Shown here in pieces: positions 17,123-24,292 of a DNA stretch of 64,000 nt (positions are counted from its first letter, which is position 1; each line of letters begins with the position of its first letter). A model generated the notes under the pieces. It saw only the letters and a list, made by a program, of their open reading frames with translations, did no database searches and was not told the origin of the DNA. Origin of the DNA: SLSG01 sp964477035. GTDB lineage: Bacteria > Bacteroidota > Bacteroidia > Bacteroidales > UBA7960. Both the position numbers and the translations under genes were made by a program. The stretch lies in assembly GCA_964477035.1 (NCBI GenBank), contig CAYZCW010000012.1, positions 1-64,000 on the forward strand. Direction: 5' to 3'.

Positions 17123-17638
17123 TTATGTCCAGAGTTTTCTGAAAAAATAGGCGATGGCATAGCCCGATCCGAAGATGGCCATCATGGTGAGGATGCCTCC
17201 CGTGGACAACACGGCCATGCCGCTCAGGGCCGCCCCGCTGGTGCATCCCCTTCCGAACTGGGCCCCCAGCCCGAAAAGCAGTCCGCCGGCAAGCGCAAAC
17301 CACAGCCGGACAGGGGTTTTGATGCGGGGTCCGCGTTCCACCTTCAGCCCGAGCCGGCCGGACATGGCCCCGCTGAAGAAACCGCCGATAAGGACCCCGA
17401 GGGCCAGAAACACCAGGAAGGAAGAGACCGGGCTGCCGGGCAGGAAGAAATCCTGGTAAAAGGCGGACTTTTCTGCGTATCCCGGCGCGATGCTGCCCAC
17501 GGCGGTGACCAGCACACCCTTGGCTGCGCCGCTGGCCCCCAGCCCCCGGCCGGTGATCACGAAGGAGGCCAGCAGGACCATCCCCAGCAGGAATCCGGCC
17601 AGGTAGGGGTTCATGTAAGGTTTGACTTGTTTTTCCAT
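17123..17638 (-). CDS. YeeE/YedE-family membrane protein (half-transporter)
   Basis: A 171-residue integral membrane protein with about four to five hydrophobic segments. It carries the family motif GRGCTSGAALSG with C132, the counterpart of C108 in the next gene. Split YeeE/YedE pairs, each with one cysteine motif, are common, and together equal one full-length transporter. It lies between the double-rhodanese lipoprotein gene (49 bases upstream) and the YeeE-rhodanese fusion (19 bases downstream), all on one strand. Start at 17638 (MEKQVKPYMNPYL) is chosen over an upstream ATG twelve codons earlier that adds a Gln/His-rich stretch. Likely role: sulfane-sulfur or thiosulfate passage through the inner membrane. 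Confidence 0.88.
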   Translation of the reverse strand: MEKQVKPYMNPYLAGFLLGMVLLASFVITGRGLGASGAAKGVLVTAVGSIAPGYAEKSAFYQDFFLPGSPVSSFLVFLALGVLIGGFFSGAMSGRLGLKVERGPRIKTPVRLWFALAGGLLFGLGAQFGRGCTSGAALSGMAVLSTGGILTMMAIFGSGYAIAYFFRKLWT

Positions 17639-17687
17639 ATGTCCGTGTTGTTGTTGGGGGGTTGTAGGGACCATGCCGGCCGGTTCC

Positions 17688-18764
17688 CTAACAGCCTCCT
17701 TCGATACTGATTACTTCCGTTTCTAGGGGGACCGGGCGGGCGGGCGGATCGGTATCTTCCTCCCCTCCGATCAGGGGGAACCCCCGTGGCGTCTGTTCGT
17801 CGAATGTCCGGGTGGGGATCCCGTACCCATGCATGGTGTCATAAAGGAACGTGTTGGCCCCATAAGGCATGTGATAGGCCTCGTACCCCAGCAGCCTGAG
17901 GAAGGCCACCACGAAGCTGCTGTGATGCCCGGTATAGCAGTAAAGCGCCACGGGGCGGTCGACCGGCAGGGTGAGCAGGTCCGCCTCGCTGTGGAGGGAG
18001 GCCTTGGGGGCGTAATGCACGGCCCCCGGCAGATGGCCCTCTTCATACAGGCCGGCAGGCCAGTAGTTGACGATGTACCAGGCGCCGGGATTTTCCATGA
18101 GCTGGTGCACGGTCACATCCGTACCGCCCGCCCCGACATCCAGGACCGCTTCGGCACGCGCCCTGAGGATGTCGTATCCGGTGGTTTTTCCCGTATGGAT
18201 TTCGGGCAGCTCCCCACGGGGCAGTTTCGGGTGGGGTGTGGTTTCCAGCTTCCCCTCCAGGTGGTTGCTCATGGCCGGCAGCCAGTAGTCTTGCGCTATG
18301 TCCATGTGCCAGCTGCTCAGTCCGTTGCGCAGGGTGAACACCTTGTCGTATCCCAGTTGCCGGAGGATCCCGTTCACGAAGCCGCTGAGCATGCCATCAT
18401 CGCAAACCAGCACGATGCGTTCGAAGCTGTTGGGTTCGATCACCTCTTCGAAGTAATGCAGGACCTGCCCGGGCTGGATATTCACGGCGTGTTCGATGTG
18501 TCCGGGGGCAAACCTTTCCGGCAGCCTGAGGTCGATCACCAGCTGGTTGACCCCCGCGAGGCCCTCAAATACTTGCTCGGGGGTGACCAGGGAGGGAGTG
18601 GTTTCCCCGTTGACCAGGTTCCCGTTCTCCTCCAGGTAGGCCAGCAACACGGCGGCCTCATCCAGGGGGGCGGTATTGGTGCCGGAACCGGTCCCGCAGG
18701 CGGTGAAGAAAAGCCCCAGCAGCAAGGGGGTCCATCGGCAGGCAATGGCTTTGAAGGTATTCAT
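17688..18764 (-). CDS. Tandem-rhodanese lipoprotein with C-terminal Gly-Gly-Cys
   Basis: A 358-residue lipoprotein (lipobox FFTAC, C23). Two rhodanese domains follow: about 60-160, with an active-site loop LVCDDGMLSG (C121), and about 200-318, with loop LYCYTGHHSS (C276). Both catalytic cysteines are kept, so this member could be an active sulfurtransferase. A linker (DPPARPVP) leads to the terminal LETEVISIEGGC, ending at C358, nearly identical in pattern to the membrane-anchored rhodanese at 15244-15855. The start at 18764 lies two bases after the cytochrome b stop, indicating tight co-expression. Lipidation places it on the periplasmic side of a membrane, where it could take sulfur from a product of the octahaem enzyme and pass it to the YeeE/YedE pair. 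The role is inferred. Confidence 0.88.
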   Translation of the reverse strand: MNTFKAIACRWTPLLLGLFFTACGTGSGTNTAPLDEAAVLLAYLEENGNLVNGETTPSLVTPEQVFEGLAGVNQLVIDLRLPERFAPGHIEHAVNIQPGQVLHYFEEVIEPNSFERIVLVCDDGMLSGFVNGILRQLGYDKVFTLRNGLSSWHMDIAQDYWLPAMSNHLEGKLETTPHPKLPRGELPEIHTGKTTGYDILRARAEAVLDVGAGGTDVTVHQLMENPGAWYIVNYWPAGLYEEGHLPGAVHYAPKASLHSEADLLTLPVDRPVALYCYTGHHSSFVVAFLRLLGYEAYHMPYGANTFLYDTMHGYGIPTRTFDEQTPRGFPLIGGEEDTDPPARPVPLETEVISIEGGC

Positions 18765-18766
18765 GG

Positions 18767-19411
18767 CTAATCCTTGTTGGTGTTTTCTCCCCCGCCCGAG
18801 TCTCCCTCTTCCTCTATCTCCTCCCAACCGGTGATCATGGCCTTGAGGTTGGATGTCAGGGTGTGGCCGGTGGTGATCAGGTAGACATGTACCAGCACGA
18901 AGGCCACCATGATGTAGGCTCCCAGGGTATGGATATAGGCCACGGGGGTCAGTTCGGCAAGCCCGAGCGACTCAATGGCGCCTGCCCGTGGGTAGCGGTA
19001 GAACATGTAAAGCAGTCCCGAGGCCACCATGACCGGGATGAACAGGATCTTCAGCCCGAGGTAGACCAGCCGCTGCAAAGGGTTTAGTTTGGAAAGCAAG
19101 GTCTTGCGGGTGGGGTGGGGGGCGTTGCGGAAGATGCCGGTCACGTAGTACGCTGCCTGCGCCCTGAGGTTGGTCAGGGTGGGGATGTACTGCCGCCATT
19201 CCCCCGTGGTGAAGTGCCAGAAAGCCGTGAAAACGATCAGGATGATCAGGGCGATGGCCGCCTTGTTGTGCAGGTTCACGGAGGTCTCGAAGCCGAACAG
19301 GGTGAAGGACCCGTGGATCTCGAAGCCGGTCAGCGTCAGCAGCAGCACCAAAAAAGCCTGGGTCCAGTGCCAGAAACGCTCGTAACGTTTGTATATGAAG
19401 ACCTTTTTCAT
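18767..19411 (-). CDS. b-type cytochrome, membrane subunit for the octahaem cytochrome
   Basis: A 214-residue integral protein of the cytochrome b561/formate-dehydrogenase-gamma type. Four hydrophobic segments are visible at about 15-34, 50-68, 115-137 and 158-180. Candidate haem-ligand histidines are H15, H48, H66, H161 and H175. The C-terminal tail is acidic (EEIEEEGDSGGGEN). Such subunits pass electrons between the quinol pool and periplasmic multihaem enzymes. It follows the octahaem cytochrome gene by 63 bases and precedes the rhodanese lipoprotein by two, making it the probable electron entry or exit of the complex. Direction of electron flow cannot be read from sequence. Confidence 0.88.
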   Translation of the reverse strand: MKKVFIYKRYERFWHWTQAFLVLLLTLTGFEIHGSFTLFGFETSVNLHNKAAIALIILIVFTAFWHFTTGEWRQYIPTLTNLRAQAAYYVTGIFRNAPHPTRKTLLSKLNPLQRLVYLGLKILFIPVMVASGLLYMFYRYPRAGAIESLGLAELTPVAYIHTLGAYIMVAFVLVHVYLITTGHTLTSNLKAMITGWEEIEEEGDSGGGENTNKD

Positions 19412-19474
19412 TTTCTGGGTTCGGTTTTATGGTTTCGTCGGATGGGTTCCTGCCCGGTGTCCATTCCAGGCGGA

Positions 19475-21052
19475 TCACTGCGCCGGCGCCCTGTTGCGGC
19501 GCCTGTGCAGGACAAAGCGGATGCCCGCATGTCCGAGCACGCCCCCCAGGGTCAGCAACAGCAGCAGCACCCCAAAGGAGTCGATCGCTGCGTGGGTCGT
19601 TTGCCCGGGGATGTAGGCCCCTTCTATTCCCGCCAGTCTCCCCCCGCTGCGGGTATGGCAGTCCCCGCATTGCAGGGCCTGGTCGGAGGGCGACACCATG
19701 TGGTTGACGGGCAGGAACATTTCTGTCTCCACAAAGTCGTGGCTGCCGCTGTAGGGCATGCCGAGGTATTCCATGCCGGTGCGCAGGGCCGCCTCCCAGT
19801 CAAGGTCGATCCAGAGGGCGCCCCGGTTCACCTCCGGGTCCCACAGCTTGGGCTGGATGATGGTGTTGTATTCGGTGTCATAGGGCTGTTTGCCGCGGTG
19901 GACCTTCACGGGGTAAATGCGTGAGCCATGGTCCTGGTAGTTTCCGAACAAGGTGTTGATCCGCAGGGGCAGGTCCTCAAAATCGATCGGATCGGTCAGC
20001 AGGTGGTGGTCGGCCGTTCCGTTGAACCAGTAATATTCCGGTACCGCGTGGACAGCCCAGTGGAAATCCCCCTTGATGGAGGTATAGAGTTCATTGCCGA
20101 GGGAGTCCAGGACCTGGTAAGGCAGTCCTTCCTCCCTGCGGGTCGCGGTGGACCAGTCCCAGTACATCTTGGTGGCGTTCACCTTGGCGTATTCGGGGAT
20201 GTGGCAGGTCTGGCAGGCGATCTTGACCGTGTGTTCGTTGAGCTTGTTGTCCAGGTGGGGGAAGGCGGTGTGGCATTGCTCGCAGGTGGCCCGCTGGTTG
20301 TTCTCGGAGGAAACGGCATAGTATCTGCCCAGCATGATGTGGTTGGTGGCTGTGTGGCAGTCCACGCACAGCAGGTTGCCCCCGTCCACCCCCATGTGGA
20401 TGTCGACCTCCCGGGAGGCATTCAGCAGGGCCATTTCCAGGTCGCCGTGCTTCACGTTGTTGCCCCCGCCCCCATGGAAATGACAGTATCCGCAGTTTTC
20501 CTTCTGCGGCCTGCCCACGCTCTGGGTGATGGTGCGGAAGTCCAGTCCCGGGACCGGATAGCCCGCCCCGCCCCGGGCCTTGTCGTACAGCCCGCTGTTG
20601 TCGTGGCAGATCAAACAGTCGATGTTGTTCTGGTTGGAAAAGTCGAAGCTGTTGTCGCTCCAGCCGTAACCGATGTGGCAGCGGTTGCAGGTGCCTTCGT
20701 TGGAGGCGATGCCCGTACAGAAGTTGTTGATCAGGTTTTTCTTGCCCAGGTAGGTGATCCCCCTTCCCTCGATATAGGCTTCCCGCTCCCAGTTCCAGTG
20801 GGCGTTGCCCAGCACTTCCTGTCCCCGCTCCGTATGGCAGGAAAGGCAGGTGGCCGTGATCTCGTGGGGGTTGTCAAAGTCGCGCTGCAGGTCGGCATGC
20901 TTGCTGTGGTCGACCGAAGGGATGTGGGGCCGGGCATGTTCCTCCTTGAGTTCGGCCAGCAGGGTGTTCTCCCGGGCTGCATCGCGCAGGACCAGGGAGA
21001 TGATGACCAGGGGCACGACGACCGACAACACAAAAGTGACGATGTTCTTCAT
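19475..21052 (-). CDS. Octahaem c-type cytochrome, tetrathionate reductase family
   Basis: A 525-residue multihaem protein with exactly eight CxxCH motifs, at about residues 69, 122, 146, 187, 229, 257, 280 and 462. The block 'NNFCTGIASNEG' then 'TCNRCHIGYGW' and 'IDCLICHD' is the signature of the octahaem tetrathionate reductase (OTR) family, in which the catalytic haem has a lysine ligand; K104 or K105 upstream of haem 2 are candidates. It has an N-terminal membrane segment (about 4-22) and a second one at the C-terminus (about 488-515), so it is anchored rather than soluble. Shewanella OTR reduces tetrathionate, nitrite and hydroxylamine. First gene of the sulfur operon; the ATG at 21052 gives the signal/anchor. 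Confidence 0.92.
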   Translation of the reverse strand: MKNIVTFVLSVVVPLVIISLVLRDAARENTLLAELKEEHARPHIPSVDHSKHADLQRDFDNPHEITATCLSCHTERGQEVLGNAHWNWEREAYIEGRGITYLGKKNLINNFCTGIASNEGTCNRCHIGYGWSDNSFDFSNQNNIDCLICHDNSGLYDKARGGAGYPVPGLDFRTITQSVGRPQKENCGYCHFHGGGGNNVKHGDLEMALLNASREVDIHMGVDGGNLLCVDCHTATNHIMLGRYYAVSSENNQRATCEQCHTAFPHLDNKLNEHTVKIACQTCHIPEYAKVNATKMYWDWSTATRREEGLPYQVLDSLGNELYTSIKGDFHWAVHAVPEYYWFNGTADHHLLTDPIDFEDLPLRINTLFGNYQDHGSRIYPVKVHRGKQPYDTEYNTIIQPKLWDPEVNRGALWIDLDWEAALRTGMEYLGMPYSGSHDFVETEMFLPVNHMVSPSDQALQCGDCHTRSGGRLAGIEGAYIPGQTTHAAIDSFGVLLLLLTLGGVLGHAGIRFVLHRRRNRAPAQ

Positions 21053-21162
21053 CCTTGAGGGTATTTGTGTGGACCGCCAGGCCGGGCGGTGGAGGACAGC
21101 CCGGGCCTGCACATTGCAACTATAGAAAAAATTCCTTATATAAACAAAGTCAAACAGGCATA

Positions 21163-21170
21163 CAAATATA
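21163..21170 (-). promoter_or_regulatory. -7 promoter box for the sulfur/octahaem operon
   Basis: Minus-strand TATATTTG fits TAnnTTTG, in an AT-rich stretch about 110 bases before the ATG at 21052. No -33 TTG at proper spacing, so this is tentative. Confidence 0.35.
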
Positions 21171-21349
21171 TAAATATAACCTGATATTAAGCCATAAATT
21201 TTATGTTGTGAGCCCGGGGGATCGCAGGGCCTTAACCAGATGGGGAATCCGGCCTGCCGTCAACGGAATAATTTAAAATGAGATTAAATAAAAATTTCTT
21301 CAATGGCCGGCCTTTTCCCCGGGGCGCCGGCAGGGGGCCAATTTCTTTG

Positions 21350-21357
21350 TATTTTTG
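21350..21357 (+). promoter_or_regulatory. -7 promoter box for the sirtuin-SpoU pair
   Basis: TATTTTTG fits TAnnTTTG, about 135 bases before the ATG at 21494, implying a long leader. No clear -33 box. Confidence 0.35.
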
Positions 21358-21493
21358 CCCAGGGCGGCAAGCCCTCCGTCAGCCGGGGATTTCCGACCTG
21401 CCATCCTGCAGATGGGGTGCCGGCCTGTGATCCGGCAAGGGCCATTGCCGGACTGCCATCCGCCCCGGACAAGCAAACAGAACCGGAGAATTG

Positions 21494-22204
21494 ATGAAGA
21501 AAAAAAGAGTCGTGGTATTGACCGGCGCCGGCATCAGCGCCGAAAGCGGGATCCGGACCTTTCGCGACAGCGGGGGGCTCTGGGAGGAATACGACATCAT
21601 GGAGGTGGCCACCCCGGAGGCCTGGGAACGCAACATGGAGCTGGTCCTGGAGTTCTACAACCAGCGCCGCAAACAGTTGCTGGAGGCCCGGCCCAACGCG
21701 GCCCATCATGCCCTGGTGGACCTGGAGAAAGGATACGACGTCCGCATCATCACCCAAAACGTCGACGACCTGCACGAAAGGGCCGGTTCTGCACAGGTCA
21801 TGCACCTGCACGGGGAGCTCAGGAAGGTGCGCAGCACCCTGGACGAGCGTCTGGTGGAAACGCTGGCGGGCTGGGAATTGAAAAAAGGAGACCGGTGCAG
21901 GCTGGGTTCCCAGCTCCGCCCCCATATCGTCTGGTTCGGGGAACCCGTCCCCATGATCGGTCCCGCCTCAGAGCTTTGTACCACGGCCGATATTCTGATC
22001 ATCATCGGCACTTCGCTCAATGTGTACCCGGCCGCCGGGCTGGTCCATTACGTCCGGTCCGGAACCCCCGTTTACCTGATCGATCCGGACGATCCGGGCA
22101 TGGCGCAAATCGCGGGAGGGACATTCATCCGGGAGAGGGCCGGCGAGGGAACCCCCCGCCTGGTCCGGCAATTGCTGGAACAAGCCGCATCCATAGAAAA
22201 ATGA
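21494..22204 (+). CDS. NAD-dependent protein deacylase (sirtuin, CobB/SIRT5-like)
   Basis: A 236-residue class III sirtuin that removes acyl groups from lysine with NAD+. The NAD-binding motif 'VLTGAGISAESGIRTFRDSGGLW', the 'TQNVDDLHERAG' motif and catalytic histidine in 'HLHGEL' are present, as is 'GTSLNVYPAAGL'. The zinc-binding cysteine quartet is absent: between 'HGELRKVRS' and 'RPHIVWFGE' only one cysteine remains. Zinc-less members are known in this lineage. The ATG at 21494 is chosen over a TTG one codon upstream. Its stop overlaps the start of the methyltransferase gene (ATGA), so the two are translationally coupled. Confidence 0.93.
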   Translation: MKKKRVVVLTGAGISAESGIRTFRDSGGLWEEYDIMEVATPEAWERNMELVLEFYNQRRKQLLEARPNAAHHALVDLEKGYDVRIITQNVDDLHERAGSAQVMHLHGELRKVRSTLDERLVETLAGWELKKGDRCRLGSQLRPHIVWFGEPVPMIGPASELCTTADILIIIGTSLNVYPAAGLVHYVRSGTPVYLIDPDDPGMAQIAGGTFIRERAGEGTPRLVRQLLEQAASIEK

Positions 22205-22740
22205 ACAGGAAATGGTCCATGGACGAACTGCAGCGCAAGAGTCCGGAAGCCTTCCGGTCGTCTGAGAAGTTTCCCCTTGCCATCATTCTGGACAATGTGC
22301 GCAGCATGATGAATACCGGCTCGGTGTTCCGTACCGCGGATGCGTTCCTGCTGGAAGGCATCGCCCTCTGCGGCATCACGGCCACCCCCCCGCACCGCGA
22401 GATCCACAAAACGGCCCTGGGGGCGACCGAGTCCGTTCACTGGGAATACTTTCCCGATACGGTGGACGCCATCCGACGATATCAGGAGAAAGGCTTTGCC
22501 GTGCTGGCCGTGGAACAGGCCCGCGGCAGCAACAATTTGTTGCATTTCCGGCCCGTGCAGGGCACCCCTTATGCCCTGGTGTTCGGGAACGAGCTCAGGG
22601 GGGTGGGGGAGGAGGCCCTGGCCCTGTGTAATGGCTGCGTGGAGATCCCGCAATTCGGGACCAAGCACTCGCTGAACATTGCCGTGACGGCCGGCATGGT
22701 CGTATGGGACTTCTACAGCAAACTGAGGAGGGGCGGCTGA
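22201..22740 (+). CDS. SpoU/TrmH-family RNA 2'-O-methyltransferase
   Basis: A 179-residue SPOUT methyltransferase. The three family motifs are visible: 'ILDNVRSMMNTGSVFRTADAF' (motif 1), 'YALVFGNELRGVGEEAL' (motif 2) and 'IPQFGTKHSLNIAVTAGMVVWDF' (motif 3). The trefoil-knot SAM site lies in motifs 2 and 3. It lacks an N-terminal RNA-recognition extension, so it resembles TrmL/TrmH small forms acting on tRNA, but the target nucleotide cannot be assigned. The start overlaps the sirtuin stop by four bases. The gene converges on porT with a gap of six bases. Confidence 0.9.
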   Translation: MNRKWSMDELQRKSPEAFRSSEKFPLAIILDNVRSMMNTGSVFRTADAFLLEGIALCGITATPPHREIHKTALGATESVHWEYFPDTVDAIRRYQEKGFAVLAVEQARGSNNLLHFRPVQGTPYALVFGNELRGVGEEALALCNGCVEIPQFGTKHSLNIAVTAGMVVWDFYSKLRRGG

Positions 22741-22746
22741 ATCAGG

Positions 22747-23499
22747 CTATTCGAAAAGGAAAGACACCATGATGGTCCGGGAACTGAGCCGGGAGATGGG
22801 CTCTATATAGGTGACCCGGTCGCCATACTGCCTTTTGAGGTCGAAAAGCCCGAACGACATCTTGATCTCGGTGGAAAACTTGAAGAAGTAAAAGTAGTGG
22901 TCGAAGCCCACCCCCAGCTCATAGTGCACGTCGTTGCGGCCCAGATCGAGGATGATGCCGCTCTCCAGCTCATCCAGGGAGGCCAGGTCGTGGGTGTACT
23001 TCAACCCGCCGAGCACATACACCCGGGTGTTGGTCATGCGCTCCGACTTGTATTTGAGCATCAGGGGAAACTCCAGCATGGTCGACTCCAGGGCCTGGGC
23101 GTTCTGGTATTCTCCGTTGATGAATGACTCCTCATAGAATTCCACGTAGCGGTCGCCGAAAGACAGGGTCGGGATGAAACGCAGGTCGAAATAATCCGAC
23201 AGCTTGAGGTTGGATACGATGCCCAGATGGAAGCCGAACACCTCGGGTTCGGGGAGGACGTACCGGAAACCCTGGGCGTCCGTCACGGATTCCCGGGGCC
23301 TGAGAGAGAAGTTCATCCGGTTCACTCCCAGGGCAAACCCGAAATGGTAGGGCTTTGCGTCGTGTTCCTGCTGGTTCTGGTAGCCGAAGGCTCGCCGCTG
23401 CTGGGCCGTGGCTTCCGGGACGGACAGGGCGGGAAGCAAGCCGGTCAGAAGCCCTGCCAGGAGAAGGCCCGTAAGGATCGGTGCTTTTTTCAGGTACAA
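22747..23499 (-). CDS. porT: Type IX secretion / gliding protein PorT
   Basis: A 250-residue outer-membrane beta-barrel protein of the PorT/SprT family. The segment 'FALGVNRMNFSLRP', the repeated 'LEFPLMLKYKSERMTNTRVYVLGG' and the end 'FKFSTEIKMSFGLFDLKRQYGD' match the family layout. No ATG exists in a suitable place: the only in-frame ATG upstream lies inside pdxH. A TTG at 23499 gives MYLKKAPILTGLLLAG, a clean signal peptide ending near ATAQQ, and is the best start. PorT is required for type IX secretion in Porphyromonas and Flavobacterium. It stands 151 bases after pdxH on the same strand. Confidence 0.85.
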   Translation of the reverse strand: MYLKKAPILTGLLLAGLLTGLLPALSVPEATAQQRRAFGYQNQQEHDAKPYHFGFALGVNRMNFSLRPRESVTDAQGFRYVLPEPEVFGFHLGIVSNLKLSDYFDLRFIPTLSFGDRYVEFYEESFINGEYQNAQALESTMLEFPLMLKYKSERMTNTRVYVLGGLKYTHDLASLDELESGIILDLGRNDVHYELGVGFDHYFYFFKFSTEIKMSFGLFDLKRQYGDRVTYIEPISRLSSRTIMVSFLFE

Positions 23500-23650
23500 G
23501 GGGTTGTCGTGGTTTGAATGGGTTGATCGGACTGTATCATTGAACGGGAATTGGCCCGTATTATTGTTTGACGGGGCGGGCTTTTTCCGCCTGCCCGGGT
23601 TGCAGCTGGCCGTCTCCAACGGGGAGGCGCCGCAGGGTTTGGTAAAACCG

Positions 23651-24292
23651 TCAGGGTGCCAGGCGCCGGATGGTCCATCCCTGCCTTTCCCGGACATACT
23701 CCAGCCGGTCGTGCAGCCTCCCGGGGCGCCCCTGCCAGAACTCCATGCGGTCGGGGACTACCCGGTACCCTCCCCAGTGGGCGGGGCGCCGGATCGTTTT
23801 GCCTGCCAGTTCCCTTTCTGCCTTGCCATACAAATCTTCCAGGTAGCCCCGGTCGGGCACCGGCTGGCTCTGCGGGGACACAAGGGCCCCCAGCTGGCTT
23901 TCCCGGGGACGGGAGGCAAAATACCGGTTTGATTCCCGGGGACTGATCCTTTCGGCCACCCCTTCGATGCGCACCTGCCGCTGCAGCTCCAGCCAGAGAA
24001 ATACCAGGGCGGCCCGGGGATTGGCATCCAACTCCTTTCCCTTGCGGCTCCCGTAATGGGTGTAAAACACAAATCCCCGGGTGTCCAATTCTTTGAGAAG
24101 CACCACCCTTGCCGAAGGCTGTCCCTGATGACCGGCCGTGGCCAGGGTCATGGCATTGGGTTCCGGAATGCCTGCCCGCTGTGCCTGGTCGAACCAGGCG
24201 GCAAACTGCGCCAGCGCATCCTCCAGTACCTGTCCCTCGTCCAGTCGGTGGGCGGCATAGTCCTGTCTGAGTGATGAGAGGTCCCGTTTCAT
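23651..24292 (-). CDS. pdxH: Pyridoxamine 5'-phosphate oxidase
   Basis: A 213-residue FMN enzyme that oxidises pyridoxine or pyridoxamine 5'-phosphate to pyridoxal 5'-phosphate. Length matches the family. Diagnostic segments are 'EPNAMTLATAGHQGQPSARVVLLKELDTRGFVFYTHYGSRKG' (FMN site), 'VRIEGVAERI' and the C-terminal signature 'EFWQGRPGRLHDRLEY', ending RRLAP. The ATG at 24292 overlaps the stop of rfaE1 (ATGA), so pdxH is translationally coupled to it. The product supplies cofactor for the aminotransferase encoded two genes upstream, a plausible but loose link. Confidence 0.96.
   Translation of the reverse strand: MKRDLSSLRQDYAAHRLDEGQVLEDALAQFAAWFDQAQRAGIPEPNAMTLATAGHQGQPSARVVLLKELDTRGFVFYTHYGSRKGKELDANPRAALVFLWLELQRQVRIEGVAERISPRESNRYFASRPRESQLGALVSPQSQPVPDRGYLEDLYGKAERELAGKTIRRPAHWGGYRVVPDRMEFWQGRPGRLHDRLEYVRERQGWTIRRLAP

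Larger units (their letters stand above)
21053..21493. other. Intergenic region between the sulfur operon and the sirtuin gene
   Basis: About 440 bases between divergent genes, AT-rich at 21115-21215 and GC-rich from 21300. It holds one promoter box toward each side (21163-21170 minus, 21350-21357 plus). I see no RNA gene or further reading frame that I can support. Confidence 0.6.

Noticed and set aside
15184..17142. 652-codon plus-strand frame opposite the YeeE and rhodanese genes
   Set aside because: It is a shadow of the opposite-strand genes, with low-complexity His/Gly/Gln composition. The minus-strand proteins carry clear family motifs.
23500..23697. Upstream extension of porT to an ATG inside pdxH
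   Set aside because: The extension has no signal-peptide character and overlaps the end of pdxH; the TTG at 23499 fits a PorT N-terminus better.
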